DNA of 64,000 nucleotides, taken from contig JOKI01000013.1 of NCBI GenBank assembly GCA_000722615.1, positions 1-64,000 on the forward strand. Direction: 5' to 3'. This document shows positions 52,518 to 63,064 of the stretch, piece by piece (position 1 is the first letter of the stretch; each line of letters begins with the position of its first letter). Under the pieces are notes generated by a model that did not search any database, was not told where the DNA came from, and saw nothing but the letters and a program-made list of their open reading frames with translations. The translations under genes and the position numbers were made by a program. Origin of the DNA: Pseudorhizobium pelagicum (GTDB lineage Bacteria; Pseudomonadota; Alphaproteobacteria; Rhizobiales; Rhizobiaceae).

Positions 52518-53807
52518 TTAGTTCATGAGGCCGTTGGTCTGGTCGACGATCTGCTTCAGGCCGTCCTCAGGCGTGACTTCGCCGCGCATGACGGCGCCGA
52601 TGATGTCGCGCTGGGTGCGCCAGATGCGGACGGAATCGCCGCCCGGATAACCGGCCCAAGGCAGCGAACGGTCGGCCTGCAGGGACGCCGTCTTCACGTT
52701 CGGGTTCTCGACGTAGTAAGGCGCGAGGAAGTTCTCGCCGGTCGCCAGCTTGTTGGTCGGCAGGTAGCCGGTGATGCGCACGATGGTGTTCTGCGCCTCA
52801 GGACCGGTGATCCACTTGAGGTACTTCCAGGCGGCGTCCTGCTTGGCCTTGTCCTGGGTCAGGATCACGGCCGAATTGCCGCCCGTCGGTACGCCGCCGT
52901 TTTCGGCGTTGTCGAGCGGGAAGGTTGCGGTCTTCAGTTCGAAGCGGTCACCGACCAGACCCTGGATGGTCTGTACGTGGGCCGGGGTGGAGAAGATGAA
53001 GCCGGTCTGGCCTGCACCGAACTGCTGGCGCGACTGGTCCCAGTCGAGCAGGGTCTGGTGACCCTCGGTGACGAACTGGCGAGCAAGCTTCAGGGCGTTG
53101 AGACCGATTTCGTTGTCGAAGGCAACCGTCTTGGTGGCCGGGTCGACGAGCTGACCGCCCTGCTGGAAGATCAGCGCCTGCCACAGCCAGTCGTCCGGCC
53201 AGCCGTTGATGTCGTAGCCCATGCCGGCAACCGTGCTGTCCATCTCGTGGATCTTGCCGGCGAGCTCGATCAGACCGGCGAAGGTCTTCGGCATGTTGTC
53301 CGGGTCACCGCCGGCTTTGCGCACCAGATCGGCGTTGATGTAGATGATCGGCGAGGAGGCGTTGACCGGCAGGCCGTACTGCTTGCCGTCGATCTGGCCG
53401 AGAGCGGCCATCTTCGGGCTGTAGTTGTCGTCGAGGAAGGACGCGCCTTCGGCTTCGATGAAGGGGCCGAGATCGGTGATCTGGTTGCGCGGAGCCAGCG
53501 TGTGGACGAGTTCCGCGGTCAGATTGTAGCCCGAGAAATAGACGTCGGGCAGGTTGCCGGTGACGGCCGAGCGGAGCACCTGCTGCTGGCCTTCGTTGTA
53601 GCCGGCGGCAGGCGCCAGGAAGTTGATCTTGATGTCGGGATTGTTCTTCATGAACTCATCGGCCAGCGGCTGATGGAATTTCGTAAAGCCCGGCAGGTTG
53701 TAGAGAACTTCCAGCGTCATTTCCTGCGCGAAAGCAGGCTTGCCGAGGCCTGCAACAGCCAGGCCGATGGCCAGGCCGCTGAGCGCGGTGCGTCGAGACA
53801 TCTTCAT
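52518..53807 (-). CDS. ABC binding protein, UgpB/sugar (family 1) type
   Basis: 429 aa. Signal peptide MKMSRRTALSGLAIGLAVAGLGKPAFA, Tat-like (SRRTALSG). Then MTLEVLYNLPGFTKFHQPLADEFMKNNPDIKI, the family-1 opening, NASSPIIYINADLVRKAGGDPDNMPKT, and MRGEVTPEDGLKQIVDQ at the end. UgpB-like proteins bind glycerol-3-phosphate or its diesters; other members bind sugars. ATG 53807 has GGAG 7 bp upstream. Last of four transport genes in the operon, and last before the terminator. Confidence 0.85.
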   Translation of the reverse strand: MKMSRRTALSGLAIGLAVAGLGKPAFAQEMTLEVLYNLPGFTKFHQPLADEFMKNNPDIKINFLAPAAGYNEGQQQVLRSAVTGNLPDVYFSGYNLTAELVHTLAPRNQITDLGPFIEAEGASFLDDNYSPKMAALGQIDGKQYGLPVNASSPIIYINADLVRKAGGDPDNMPKTFAGLIELAGKIHEMDSTVAGMGYDINGWPDDWLWQALIFQQGGQLVDPATKTVAFDNEIGLNALKLARQFVTEGHQTLLDWDQSRQQFGAGQTGFIFSTPAHVQTIQGLVGDRFELKTATFPLDNAENGGVPTGGNSAVILTQDKAKQDAAWKYLKWITGPEAQNTIVRITGYLPTNKLATGENFLAPYYVENPNVKTASLQADRSLPWAGYPGGDSVRIWRTQRDIIGAVMRGEVTPEDGLKQIVDQTNGLMN

Positions 53808-53865
53808 ATCAGATCTCCAGTATGTGGGTTTATCGGGTTGGGAGGCAGTCTTCATGCGGCGCGGT

Positions 53866-54687
53866 TCACTTGACTCCGGTCATGGTGATCCCCGCGATGA
53901 AATGGCGGCGCACGAGCAGGAAGCAGACCAGCATCGGCGCGGTAATGATGGTCGCGCCGGCCATCAGGGCTCCGTAGTTCGCCCCGGACTCCACGTCGGC
54001 GAAATACAGCATGCCGAGCGGCGGCGGCGCGAGATTGGTGTCGGAGACGACGATCATCGGCCAGTAGAGGTCGTTCCAGTGGGCCACGAGCGAAAACACC
54101 GAGAAGGCGGCGAGCGAGGGAAGCGAGCCGCGCAGCACGAGGCGCCAGCAGATCTCCATCTCGGAGAAGCCGTCCATCCGCGCCGCCTCGATGATCTCGT
54201 TGGGATAGCTGCGGAAGGACTGGTGAAACAGGAAGATCGCAAACACCGACAGGAAGAAGGGCGCCATCATGGCAAAGTAGGTGTTGAGCAGTTCGGTCAT
54301 CGCGAGACCGACGAAGAGCGGCAGCGCCAGCGCCTGGATCGGCACGCAGAGCGCGGCGATCACCAGGGTCATCAGCAGCCGGCGGCCGGGGAAGCGGAGC
54401 TTGGCCAGCGCATAGGCGGCGGGCACCGCCGTCAGCACCTGCACGATCAGGATGCCGAGGCAGACGATCACGCCGTTCAGCATGAAGCGGGCCATGGGCA
54501 CCTGGCTTGCGGCACGGGAGAAGTTCTCGCCGGCCGAGAAATCTTTCGGGATCGGCCAGAGCGAGACGTCGAAGATTTCCCCCGGCGAGCGGATCGACGT
54601 CAGGAACATCCAGTAGAAGGGCAGCAGCATCACGAAGGCGCCGATGGCGAGGACGAGATGCGGCAGGTATCTGCGAACGTAGGCCAT
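53866..54687 (-). CDS. ABC permease, UgpE/MalG type
   Basis: 273 aa, about six membrane helices. MalG-type marks: LLPFYWMFLTSIRSPGEIF near the start, AYALAKLRFPGRRLLMTLV, the EAA loop EIIEAARMDGFSEMEICWRLVLRGSLPSLAAFSVF, and a short C-terminus RRHFIAGITMTGVK. Its ATG shares one base with the stop of the upstream permease (TGATG). Confidence 0.88.
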   Translation of the reverse strand: MAYVRRYLPHLVLAIGAFVMLLPFYWMFLTSIRSPGEIFDVSLWPIPKDFSAGENFSRAASQVPMARFMLNGVIVCLGILIVQVLTAVPAAYALAKLRFPGRRLLMTLVIAALCVPIQALALPLFVGLAMTELLNTYFAMMAPFFLSVFAIFLFHQSFRSYPNEIIEAARMDGFSEMEICWRLVLRGSLPSLAAFSVFSLVAHWNDLYWPMIVVSDTNLAPPPLGMLYFADVESGANYGALMAGATIITAPMLVCFLLVRRHFIAGITMTGVK

Positions 54688-55613
54688 CAGTAGTGCACCT
54701 TCCGGTCCATGTGCACCGTCTGCCAGATCGACAGGATCAGCACGATTGCCAGGAAGATCAGCGTCAGCGCCGCGGCGTAGCCGGTGTTGGAATACTCGAA
54801 CCCCTCGAGGTAGAGGTTGAAGAGCAGGGTCTCGGAGCCGAAGCGGCCCTTGGTCAGCACCGCGACCGTCTCGAAGACCTTGAAGGCCGAGATCGAGGTG
54901 GTGACGACGACGAACATCGTGGTCGGTCCGAGGATCGGCCAGGTGACCGTGAAGAAGCGGTCGATCGGGTTCCTGGCGCCGTCGAGGCGGGCGGCCTCGT
55001 AGAGGTCCTTCGGGATCGCCGTGAGGCCGGCGAGGAACAGTACCATGTTGAAGCCGAGCACCTGCCAGATGCCGATCATGGCCATGGTGGGGATCAGCAG
55101 TACCGGGTTCGACAGGAAAGCCACGGGCTCGAAGCCGAACCATTTGATGGCGGCATTGACCGGTCCGATGGAGGGATGCAGCAGGAACTGCCAGACGGTC
55201 GCCATGGCGACGAGGGTCGCGGTCACCGGCAGGAAGTAGGCCACCTCCCAGAAGGCACGACTGCGCTTGCGGTTGTAAACGAGGAGCGCGACGCCGAGCG
55301 CGAGGAAGACGCCGAAGGGAATGACGATCACCGCATAGAGGACGGTGTTGGCGAACGCGCGCATGAACACGTCGTCGTCCATGGCGGCGGTGAAGTTCTG
55401 CAGGCCGACGAAGCGGATGGAAAGCGCGCCGAGCTGGTAGTCCGTCACCGAGAAGGCGGCGAGGACGATCATCGGCAGGATGTAGATGGCGATGAGCAGA
55501 AGAGCGGCCGGGGCGACGAAGGCAAGTCCGCGCAGGGCCATGCGCCGGTCCGTCCGCGAGCGGCTGGAGGCGGTCGCCATGGTCGTCTCAGCGGGGAAGT
55601 CCGTCGCCGTCAT
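54687..55613 (-). CDS. ABC permease, UgpA/MalF type
   Basis: 308 aa, about six membrane helices. MalF-type features: FVAPAALLLIAIYILPMIVLAAFSVTDY, FLPVTATLVAMATVWQFLLHPSIGPVN, and the EAA loop KDLYEAARLDGARNPIDRFFTVTWPIL. ATGA overlap with the stop of the upstream ATPase gene. Second gene of the operon. Confidence 0.88.
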   Translation of the reverse strand: MTATDFPAETTMATASSRSRTDRRMALRGLAFVAPAALLLIAIYILPMIVLAAFSVTDYQLGALSIRFVGLQNFTAAMDDDVFMRAFANTVLYAVIVIPFGVFLALGVALLVYNRKRSRAFWEVAYFLPVTATLVAMATVWQFLLHPSIGPVNAAIKWFGFEPVAFLSNPVLLIPTMAMIGIWQVLGFNMVLFLAGLTAIPKDLYEAARLDGARNPIDRFFTVTWPILGPTTMFVVVTTSISAFKVFETVAVLTKGRFGSETLLFNLYLEGFEYSNTGYAAALTLIFLAIVLILSIWQTVHMDRKVHY

Positions 55614-56755
55614 GCCGCCACCCGCTCGCGCACCGAGAGTTCTCGGCGCGCGCCGTCGGCGCCAAACAGATGGGCCCGCTCGGGGGCGAAGGCGAGATGC
55701 GTCAGGCCGTCGGCGCCGGTCTCGAGCGTCTCGCCGGCTGCCTGCCGCAGGGTGATGCGCACCGTCTCATCGGCCAGGAGTTGGCAACTGACGAAGCGGT
55801 CGGCACCGTGGGTTTCGGCACGCAGCACGCGCACGGCCAGGCCTTCTGCGGCCGGGCGCAGGTCTTCCGAGCGGATGCCGAGGGTTGCGGGACCGGCGTG
55901 AGCCGCCGCGGCCTGCAGGCCGAGGTCCTGCCCGAAGGCTGCCACTTTGCCCTGGGCGTCGATCTCGACCGGCAGGAGGTTGATCGACGGCGTGCCGATG
56001 AAGCGCGCGACCGTCAGCGTCGCGGGGCTGCGGTAGAGTTCGTCGGGCGTGCCGAGCTGCTCGATGCGGCCCTCCGACATCAGCGCGATGCGGTCGGACA
56101 TGGTCATCGCCTCGATCTGATCGTGCGTGACATAGATGAAGGTGGCGCCGAGGCGGCGATGCAGCGAGGCCAGTTCCTCGCGCATGTGGGCCCGCAGCTT
56201 GGCGTCGAGATTGGACAGCGGCTCGTCCATCAGGAAGGCGGCAGGCGAGCGCACCAAGGCGCGTGCCAGCGCCACGCGCTGGCGCTGGCCACCGGACAGC
56301 TGCGCCGGCTTGCGGTCCAGCAGATGGGGAATGTGGAGCGTCTCTGCCGCCTGTTCGACGGCTGCATCGATCTCGCGCAGCGTCTGCGACGGTGCAAACA
56401 GCCCGCCGATCAACGGCAGGCGTGCCGACAGCGGCAGGCGGCGCATGCGCAGCGGCGTAGCGATGTTCTGGCGGACGTTCATATGCGGATAGAGCGCGTA
56501 GGACTGGAAGACCATGGCGAGGTTGCGCTCGCTCGGGTCCATGTCGGTGACGTCGCTGCCGCCGATCGAGACGGTGCCGCGATCCGGCGCCTCGAGGCCT
56601 GCGATCATCCGCAGAAGGGTGGACTTGCCGCAGCCCGACATGCCGACGAGGGAGAGAAATTCGCCCGGGCGGACGGAGAGATCGATCCCCTTCAGGACGT
56701 TTTCCGTCCCGAAGCTCTTGCCGATGCCCCGAAGTTCTACCGATTGCGGCGTCAT
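55610..56755 (-). CDS. ABC ATPase, UgpC/MalK type
   Basis: 381 aa. Walker A GMSGCGKSTLLRMIAG, signature LSGGQRQRVALARALV, Walker B FLMDEPLSNLDAKLRAHMREEL, then a C-terminal TOBE/OB regulatory domain with LGIRSEDLRPAAEG. A 14-residue insert (LPLSARLPLIGGLF, about residues 103-120) after the NIATPLRMRR stretch is longer than in UgpC and MalK. AGGAG before the ATG at 56755. First gene of ATPase-permease-permease-binding protein-phosphodiesterase, an order not matching E. coli ugpBAECQ. Confidence 0.9.
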   Translation of the reverse strand: MTPQSVELRGIGKSFGTENVLKGIDLSVRPGEFLSLVGMSGCGKSTLLRMIAGLEAPDRGTVSIGGSDVTDMDPSERNLAMVFQSYALYPHMNVRQNIATPLRMRRLPLSARLPLIGGLFAPSQTLREIDAAVEQAAETLHIPHLLDRKPAQLSGGQRQRVALARALVRSPAAFLMDEPLSNLDAKLRAHMREELASLHRRLGATFIYVTHDQIEAMTMSDRIALMSEGRIEQLGTPDELYRSPATLTVARFIGTPSINLLPVEIDAQGKVAAFGQDLGLQAAAAHAGPATLGIRSEDLRPAAEGLAVRVLRAETHGADRFVSCQLLADETVRITLRQAAGETLETGADGLTHLAFAPERAHLFGADGARRELSVRERVAA

Positions 56756-56985
56756 ACTGCACTCCTGTTTCAGCGGCGCGTATGGGGCCTTCAGGTGACA
56801 GAGAGACAACGGTTTCACGAAGATTTCATGACGCGGCGCGGACGGATCCCTCCCCGTTTTGCTCCATGGTCTCAAGCAGTTATCGCGATCTTTCTAATAT
56901 TCAACGCCGCCGCTTTCGGACTTGCAGCGGACAGGGCGTCGACAGCCGCACCCGGCTTTCCGTGGGGTCGCCGGACCGACGGTCA

Positions 56986-57010
56986 GGAACCATGCGCCAC
57001 CGCCGTCGTT
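56986..57010 (+). promoter_or_regulatory. EcfG/RpoE2-type general stress promoter of the csbD-like gene
   Basis: GGAAC (56986-56990), 16-bp spacer, CGTT (57007-57010): the exact alphaproteobacterial general stress (EcfG) pattern, 33 bp before the CsbD-like ATG. Confidence 0.75.
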
Positions 57011-57042
57011 GGTCTCAGACAGACAAAAAAAGGAGAAGCCAA

Positions 57043-57228
57043 ATGAACAGCACGATGGACAAGATGAAGGGCAAGGGCAACGAGCTGGCCGGCAAGGCAC
57101 AGCAGTCCGCCGGCGACGCCACCGGCAACGACGACATGAAGGCAGGCGGCGCAAAGCAGGAAGCCAAGGGCGATCTGCAGCAGGCCAAAGGCGATGCCAA
57201 GGACGCCGCGAAGAAGGTGACCGAGTAA
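57043..57228 (+). CDS. CsbD-family stress protein (61 aa)
   Basis: 61 aa, charged and repetitive: MDKMKGKGNELAGKAQQSAG, then KQEAKGDLQQAKGDAKDAAKKVTE, the two KGK/KGD repeats of the CsbD domain (YjbJ). In other bacteria CsbD is strongly induced by general stress sigma factors; its function is unknown. An EcfG-type promoter sits right upstream and the ribosome site AAAAGGAGAAG is strong. Likely cytoplasmic. A hairpin (CCGGGGC/GCCCCGG, 57252-57279) follows. Confidence 0.93.
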   Translation: MNSTMDKMKGKGNELAGKAQQSAGDATGNDDMKAGGAKQEAKGDLQQAKGDAKDAAKKVTE

Positions 57229-57320
57229 CCGCGCGCTTCACCGCCCACCTTCCGGGGCAGGCCGCTGGCCAGGCCCCGGGGAGGCTGGCGTGGGGGAGGA
57301 CAACTGCTTGTGAGGGTCCG

Positions 57321-57509
57321 ATGATGATCGAGAAGCGCGAAGACACTCCAGAACAACGGGCCGCACCCCTGCTGCCGGTCGCCATCCTCGGCAGCGTCGT
57401 GCTTGCGATCACTGTCTATCTCTTCGTCGGCAGCATGCTGCTGGATGAGGACGAGAATGGGGATGCAACGATGGAGCCCACTGCCCACGAGCAGCCGGCC
57501 GGCGGCTAG
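57321..57509 (+). CDS. Small single-pass membrane protein (62 aa)
   Basis: 62 aa: a charged N-terminus (MMIEKREDTPEQRAAP), one membrane helix LLPVAILGSVVLAITVYLFVGSML (about residues 17-40), and an acidic tail DEDENGDATMEPTAHEQ. Orientation by charge would be N-in, acidic tail out. GAGG lies 5 bp before the ATG. Possibly cotranscribed with the csbD-like gene 92 bp upstream. No family recognised. Confidence 0.65.
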   Translation: MMIEKREDTPEQRAAPLLPVAILGSVVLAITVYLFVGSMLLDEDENGDATMEPTAHEQPAGG

Positions 57510-57619
57510 GCCAACGCAGCAGTCCGCACATCCCTCCCCTTTCCTGTTCCGTCCCGGGTGGCCAGAACGCCCTCCTGACGACAGTTGTCCAAAGGTGCAG
57601 CCTCGGATACGAAAGTCGG

Positions 57620-59011
57620 ATGGATAGACACGATATTCTTGATCAGGCTTCGACCTATGTTTCCACCGGCGCGCTTGCCGCTGATCTGGCGAAGCTTGTC
57701 GCACGCCGGTCCGTGAGCCAGTCGGAAGGGCTGCCGGAGGCGCTCCTGGCCTATCTCGAGACCGACATGCAGCCGATGCTGCAGGCAATCGGCTTCTCCT
57801 GCGAGATCTTCGACAATCCGCGCGAGGGCGGTGCGCCGCTCATGATCGCGAGCCGCATCGAAGACGAAGCGCTGCCGACCGTGCTGGAGTACGGCCATGG
57901 CGACGTCTGCAACGGGGAAGCGCACCGATGGCGCGAGGGACTGGATCCCTTCGTGCTGACGCTCGAGGGCGACAAGCTCTATGGCCGCGGCACGGCGGAC
58001 AACAAGATCCAGCATCTCATCAACATCAAGGCGCTCGAGACCATCATCCGGGCCAAAGGCGAGCTCGGCTTCAACGCCAAGATCATCATCGAGATGGCCG
58101 AGGAGACCGGCTCCTACGGCCTGCGCGAATTCTTCGCGCTGCAGAAGGAGGCGCTCTCGGCCGATGTGCTGATCGCCTCCGACGGGCCGCGGCTCGCCAT
58201 CGATACGCCGACCATGTTCATGGGCTCGCGCGGCGGCCTCTCCTTCGATCTCGTCGTCCACCTCAGGGACAGCGACCATCATTCCGGCAACTTCGGCGGC
58301 CTGCTGGCCGATCCGGTGATCATCCTGTCGCATGCCATCGCCTCGATCGTCGACGAGCGCGGCCAGATCAAGATCGCCGAATGGCGGCCGACGAGCCTGA
58401 CGCCGGAAATCCGCGCGACGCTGAAGGATCTGCCACCGCGCCGGCACGACGCAGACTGGGGCGAGAGCACGCTGACACCTTCGGAACGGGTGTTCGGCTG
58501 GAATTCGCTGGCAGTGCTGGCCATTTCCGCCGGCAATATCGATGCGCCGCAGAATGCCATCTCCGGCTCGGCGCGCGCCACCTGCCAGCTGCGGTTCGTC
58601 GTCGGCACCGAGATGGACGAGATCCTGCCGGCGCTTCGCCGCCATCTCGATGCCCATGGGTTTGCCATGGTCGAAGTGCGGGCGTCCAAAGGCGAGCCGT
58701 TCAAGGCGACCCGCTTTCCGCCCGATCATCCCTGGGTTGCCTTCGTCGAGCGGTCGATCACCGCCTCGGCGGGCCGCAAGCCGCATGTGCTGCCCAACCT
58801 CGCCGGCTCGCTTCCCAACGATGCGTTCACGGATATTCTCGGCCTCCCCACCATCTGGATCCCGCATTCGCATGCCGAGTGCGGACAGCATGGGCCGAAC
58901 GAGCATGCCCTTCTCCCCATTGCGGAAGAGGGCATGCGCATCATGACGGCCCTGTTTCTCGACATTGCGATGCATGCGAGCGAGCTGAAGAAGGCCGGGT
59001 CACCAGGCTAG
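57620..59011 (+). CDS. M20 family metallopeptidase/deacylase
   Basis: 463-aa dizinc hydrolase (M20/ArgE/DapE/carboxypeptidase-like). Metal and catalytic motifs: EYGHGDVCNG (His, Asp), KLYGRGTADNKIQH (Asp), EMAEETGSYG (Glu pair), and PHSHAECGQHGPNEH near the end (His). A dimerisation domain is inserted around residues 200-320 (ISGSARATCQLRFVV and others). Substrate could be a dipeptide, an N-acyl amino acid or a carbamoyl compound. ATG at 57620 has little ribosome site. Convergent with the GGDEF-EAL gene, overlapping it by 4 bp at the stops. Confidence 0.85.
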   Translation: MDRHDILDQASTYVSTGALAADLAKLVARRSVSQSEGLPEALLAYLETDMQPMLQAIGFSCEIFDNPREGGAPLMIASRIEDEALPTVLEYGHGDVCNGEAHRWREGLDPFVLTLEGDKLYGRGTADNKIQHLINIKALETIIRAKGELGFNAKIIIEMAEETGSYGLREFFALQKEALSADVLIASDGPRLAIDTPTMFMGSRGGLSFDLVVHLRDSDHHSGNFGGLLADPVIILSHAIASIVDERGQIKIAEWRPTSLTPEIRATLKDLPPRRHDADWGESTLTPSERVFGWNSLAVLAISAGNIDAPQNAISGSARATCQLRFVVGTEMDEILPALRRHLDAHGFAMVEVRASKGEPFKATRFPPDHPWVAFVERSITASAGRKPHVLPNLAGSLPNDAFTDILGLPTIWIPHSHAECGQHGPNEHALLPIAEEGMRIMTALFLDIAMHASELKKAGSPG

Positions 59012-60828
59012 GAGACCTTCCGGCCCTTGCTCGCATCTCCTCCCACCTGCTGGCCGAACCGTGCGAGCAGATCGGTCGCGGCAACGCGATCGACTGCCCT
59101 GGAGAAGAGGTAGCCCTGGCCGAGCTTGCAGCCCAGAGCCAGCAGGTGATCCGCCTGGGACTGGATCTCGATGCCCTCGGCGACGACCCGGATCCCAAGG
59201 TTGTGGGCGATCCCCATCAGGCCTTCAACGATGAAAATCCCGGCATCGCCCGGCACCAGCCGGTCGATGAAGGACTTGTCGATCTTGATGATGTCGACGG
59301 GCACCGTCAGGAGATGGGTCAGCGAGGCATAGCCGGTGCCGAAATCGTCGAGCGCCACCCGCAGTCCTTCGGCCCGCAGCGCCTTGATGGCGTCGGCCAC
59401 GACATGGTCACGCTGTCCGAGATAGACGGATTCCGTAACCTCGAGGATGATGTGATCCAGGGGCACGCCCGCCTCTGCGAAAACCTTGCAGAGCCTCGCA
59501 CGCACATCGCCCGTATGGAAATCCGCAGCCGACAGGTTGATGCCGACGTGCTGCAGCGGAAGTCCCTGGTCGAGCCACATGCGGATATCGCCCGCAACCC
59601 GCAGCAGCATCCGCTGTGTCAGCTCGGCTGCGATATGCGCGTCCTTAAGCGCCTCATGAAAATTGGCGGCAGCAACGATTTCGCCCGAGGGCGTCGTCAT
59701 GCGGCACAGCGCCTCGAAACCCACAATCTCGCGGGTGTCGAGGCGAACGATCGGCTGGTAGTGCGCGTCCAGCCGGTCTTCCGTCAGGGCGACACCGACC
59801 TCGCGGATGGCGCGGAAGCGGCGGGTCTGCGCGGTGCCCAGGCCATGGTAGTACTCGACGTACTGGCCGCGGCTGCGCTCTTTCGCGTGGTAGAGCGCCA
59901 CGTCGGCGTGCTGGCGGATCTCATCCGGATCGCTTCCGACGTCTGCGCGTGCGCCGCCGATCGTTGCCGCGGGATAAACGACATGGCCGTCACAGGTCGA
60001 CGAGGCTGAAAGGCCCGACAGGATGGCGTCTGCCCGGCTCTGCAGGTCGCGACCGTCATTGTCCCCCACGATGACGGCGAACTCGTCTCCGCCCAGTCGG
60101 AAGGCGGTGGCCGTTCCCGCCGCAGCCAAGACCCGATCGGCCACGACCTTGATCAAGGCATCACCCGCAGCATGGCCGAAGGTATCGTTGATCAGCTTGA
60201 GATTGTCGATGTCAGCCAGCAGGATGCCCCAGGGGCGGGACGATGAGGAGAAGATCTCCGACATGACCTGGTTGAAGCGGGCGCGGTTGGGAAGGCCGGT
60301 CAAGGCATCGGTATAGGTCAGGCGCTGGCGCTCCAGCACCCGGTCGTTGCGCTCGATGGCGATGGAGCAGAGATGGACACAGGCATCGACGAGCTGCTGC
60401 TCCAGGGGGCTCGGGCCACGGCGCTCGCGATAATAGAAGGCGAAGGTGCCGACCACCCGTTCGCCGCTTTTGATCGGGCTCGACCAGCATGCGCGGTAAC
60501 CGAGCGCCATGACATGCTCACGTCCGTACTGCCAGCGGGGGTCTGTCTCGATATCCGTCACGATCACCGGCTCGCCGAAAAATGCGGCCGTCCCGCAGGA
60601 ACCAGCCAGAGGTCCGCTTTCCAGCCCTTCTATCGCTTCTGAATAGTCGGGTGGAAGCGAAGGCCCGGCCAGCGGATGAAGCCGCCTGCCATCGAACATC
60701 AGCACGGACACGGTGACGTCGGGAACCAGAGCCTCGACGCGAATGCACAGGTGTTCGACCGTGGTTGCCAGCGGCTCGCCCTTGGCAATCATCTCTAGAA
60801 TGGCATTCTGCAGTTTGAGGATCATCAC
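59008..60828 (-). CDS. GAF-GGDEF-EAL bifunctional cyclic-di-GMP enzyme
   Basis: 606 aa. N-terminal GAF (about 10-155: SCGTAAFFGEPVIVTDIETDPRW, GYRACWSSPIKS), GGDEF (about 165-325) with intact signature RLGGDEFAVIV and TGLPNRARF, and EAL (about 340-590) with intact GFEALCR, INLSAADF, LEVTESVY, ALDDFGTGYASL, DIIKIDKSFI, VVAEGIE and GQGYLFS. Both halves could be active, so it may act as cyclase or phosphodiesterase depending on the GAF signal. No membrane segments. AAGGGAG precedes the tandem ATGATG start. The intergenic stretch upstream (60829-60996) is AT-rich and probably holds its promoter. Confidence 0.92.
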   Translation of the reverse strand: MMILKLQNAILEMIAKGEPLATTVEHLCIRVEALVPDVTVSVLMFDGRRLHPLAGPSLPPDYSEAIEGLESGPLAGSCGTAAFFGEPVIVTDIETDPRWQYGREHVMALGYRACWSSPIKSGERVVGTFAFYYRERRGPSPLEQQLVDACVHLCSIAIERNDRVLERQRLTYTDALTGLPNRARFNQVMSEIFSSSSRPWGILLADIDNLKLINDTFGHAAGDALIKVVADRVLAAAGTATAFRLGGDEFAVIVGDNDGRDLQSRADAILSGLSASSTCDGHVVYPAATIGGARADVGSDPDEIRQHADVALYHAKERSRGQYVEYYHGLGTAQTRRFRAIREVGVALTEDRLDAHYQPIVRLDTREIVGFEALCRMTTPSGEIVAAANFHEALKDAHIAAELTQRMLLRVAGDIRMWLDQGLPLQHVGINLSAADFHTGDVRARLCKVFAEAGVPLDHIILEVTESVYLGQRDHVVADAIKALRAEGLRVALDDFGTGYASLTHLLTVPVDIIKIDKSFIDRLVPGDAGIFIVEGLMGIAHNLGIRVVAEGIEIQSQADHLLALGCKLGQGYLFSRAVDRVAATDLLARFGQQVGGDASKGRKVS

Positions 60829-60996
60829 GTCGCTCCCTTGGAGGCGGTTGGTCCTCTAGCATAGCGAAAGCTCCAATCCCGTTACGCGATAAATTAGCAT
60901 TCCATCATTTAGGTAAAACATATCTTTACGCCTTTAGAAGCAGACGCCTACCCGGTTGGCCATGGGGCAATAAAGAGGACGCGGGTCAGGGACACG

Positions 60997-62886
<1,890 letters not shown>

Positions 62887-62910
62887 GACGACATCTCGTG
62901 AATTTGAATT

Positions 62911-62939
62911 ACGATATTTCGTATATCATGAAATGTCGT
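62911..62939. promoter_or_regulatory. Palindromic candidate activator site
   Basis: ACGATATTTCGT...ATGAAATGTCGT: imperfect 12-bp arms in a 29-bp palindrome, 71 bp before the sigma-54 promoter and 24 bp from the activator start. A related half-site ACGACATCTCGTGA lies at 62888-62901. Likely site for the PAS activator. Confidence 0.6.
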
Positions 62940-63009
62940 GACCCGCCACCCGAACGGGCTGCGCGCAGAACCGCCTGCGGATCAACGATCTCACGGAGAT
63001 GAGCGAAAC

Positions 63010-63025
63010 TGGCACGCCCATTGCA
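63010..63025 (+). promoter_or_regulatory. Consensus sigma-54 promoter of the NrtA/CmpA-like gene
   Basis: TGGCACG-CCCA-TTGCA: exact -24/-12 match, 39 bp before the ATG at 63065. Confidence 0.85.
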
Positions 63026-63064
63026 AGGATGGTTTCAGTCAATGGCACAAAGGGGAACAGTGCA

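Noticed and set aside
56770..56830. PhoB box ahead of the Ugp-type operon (TTGTCTC and CTGTCAC)
   Set aside because: Half-sites are 9 bp apart instead of 11 and the first is poor.
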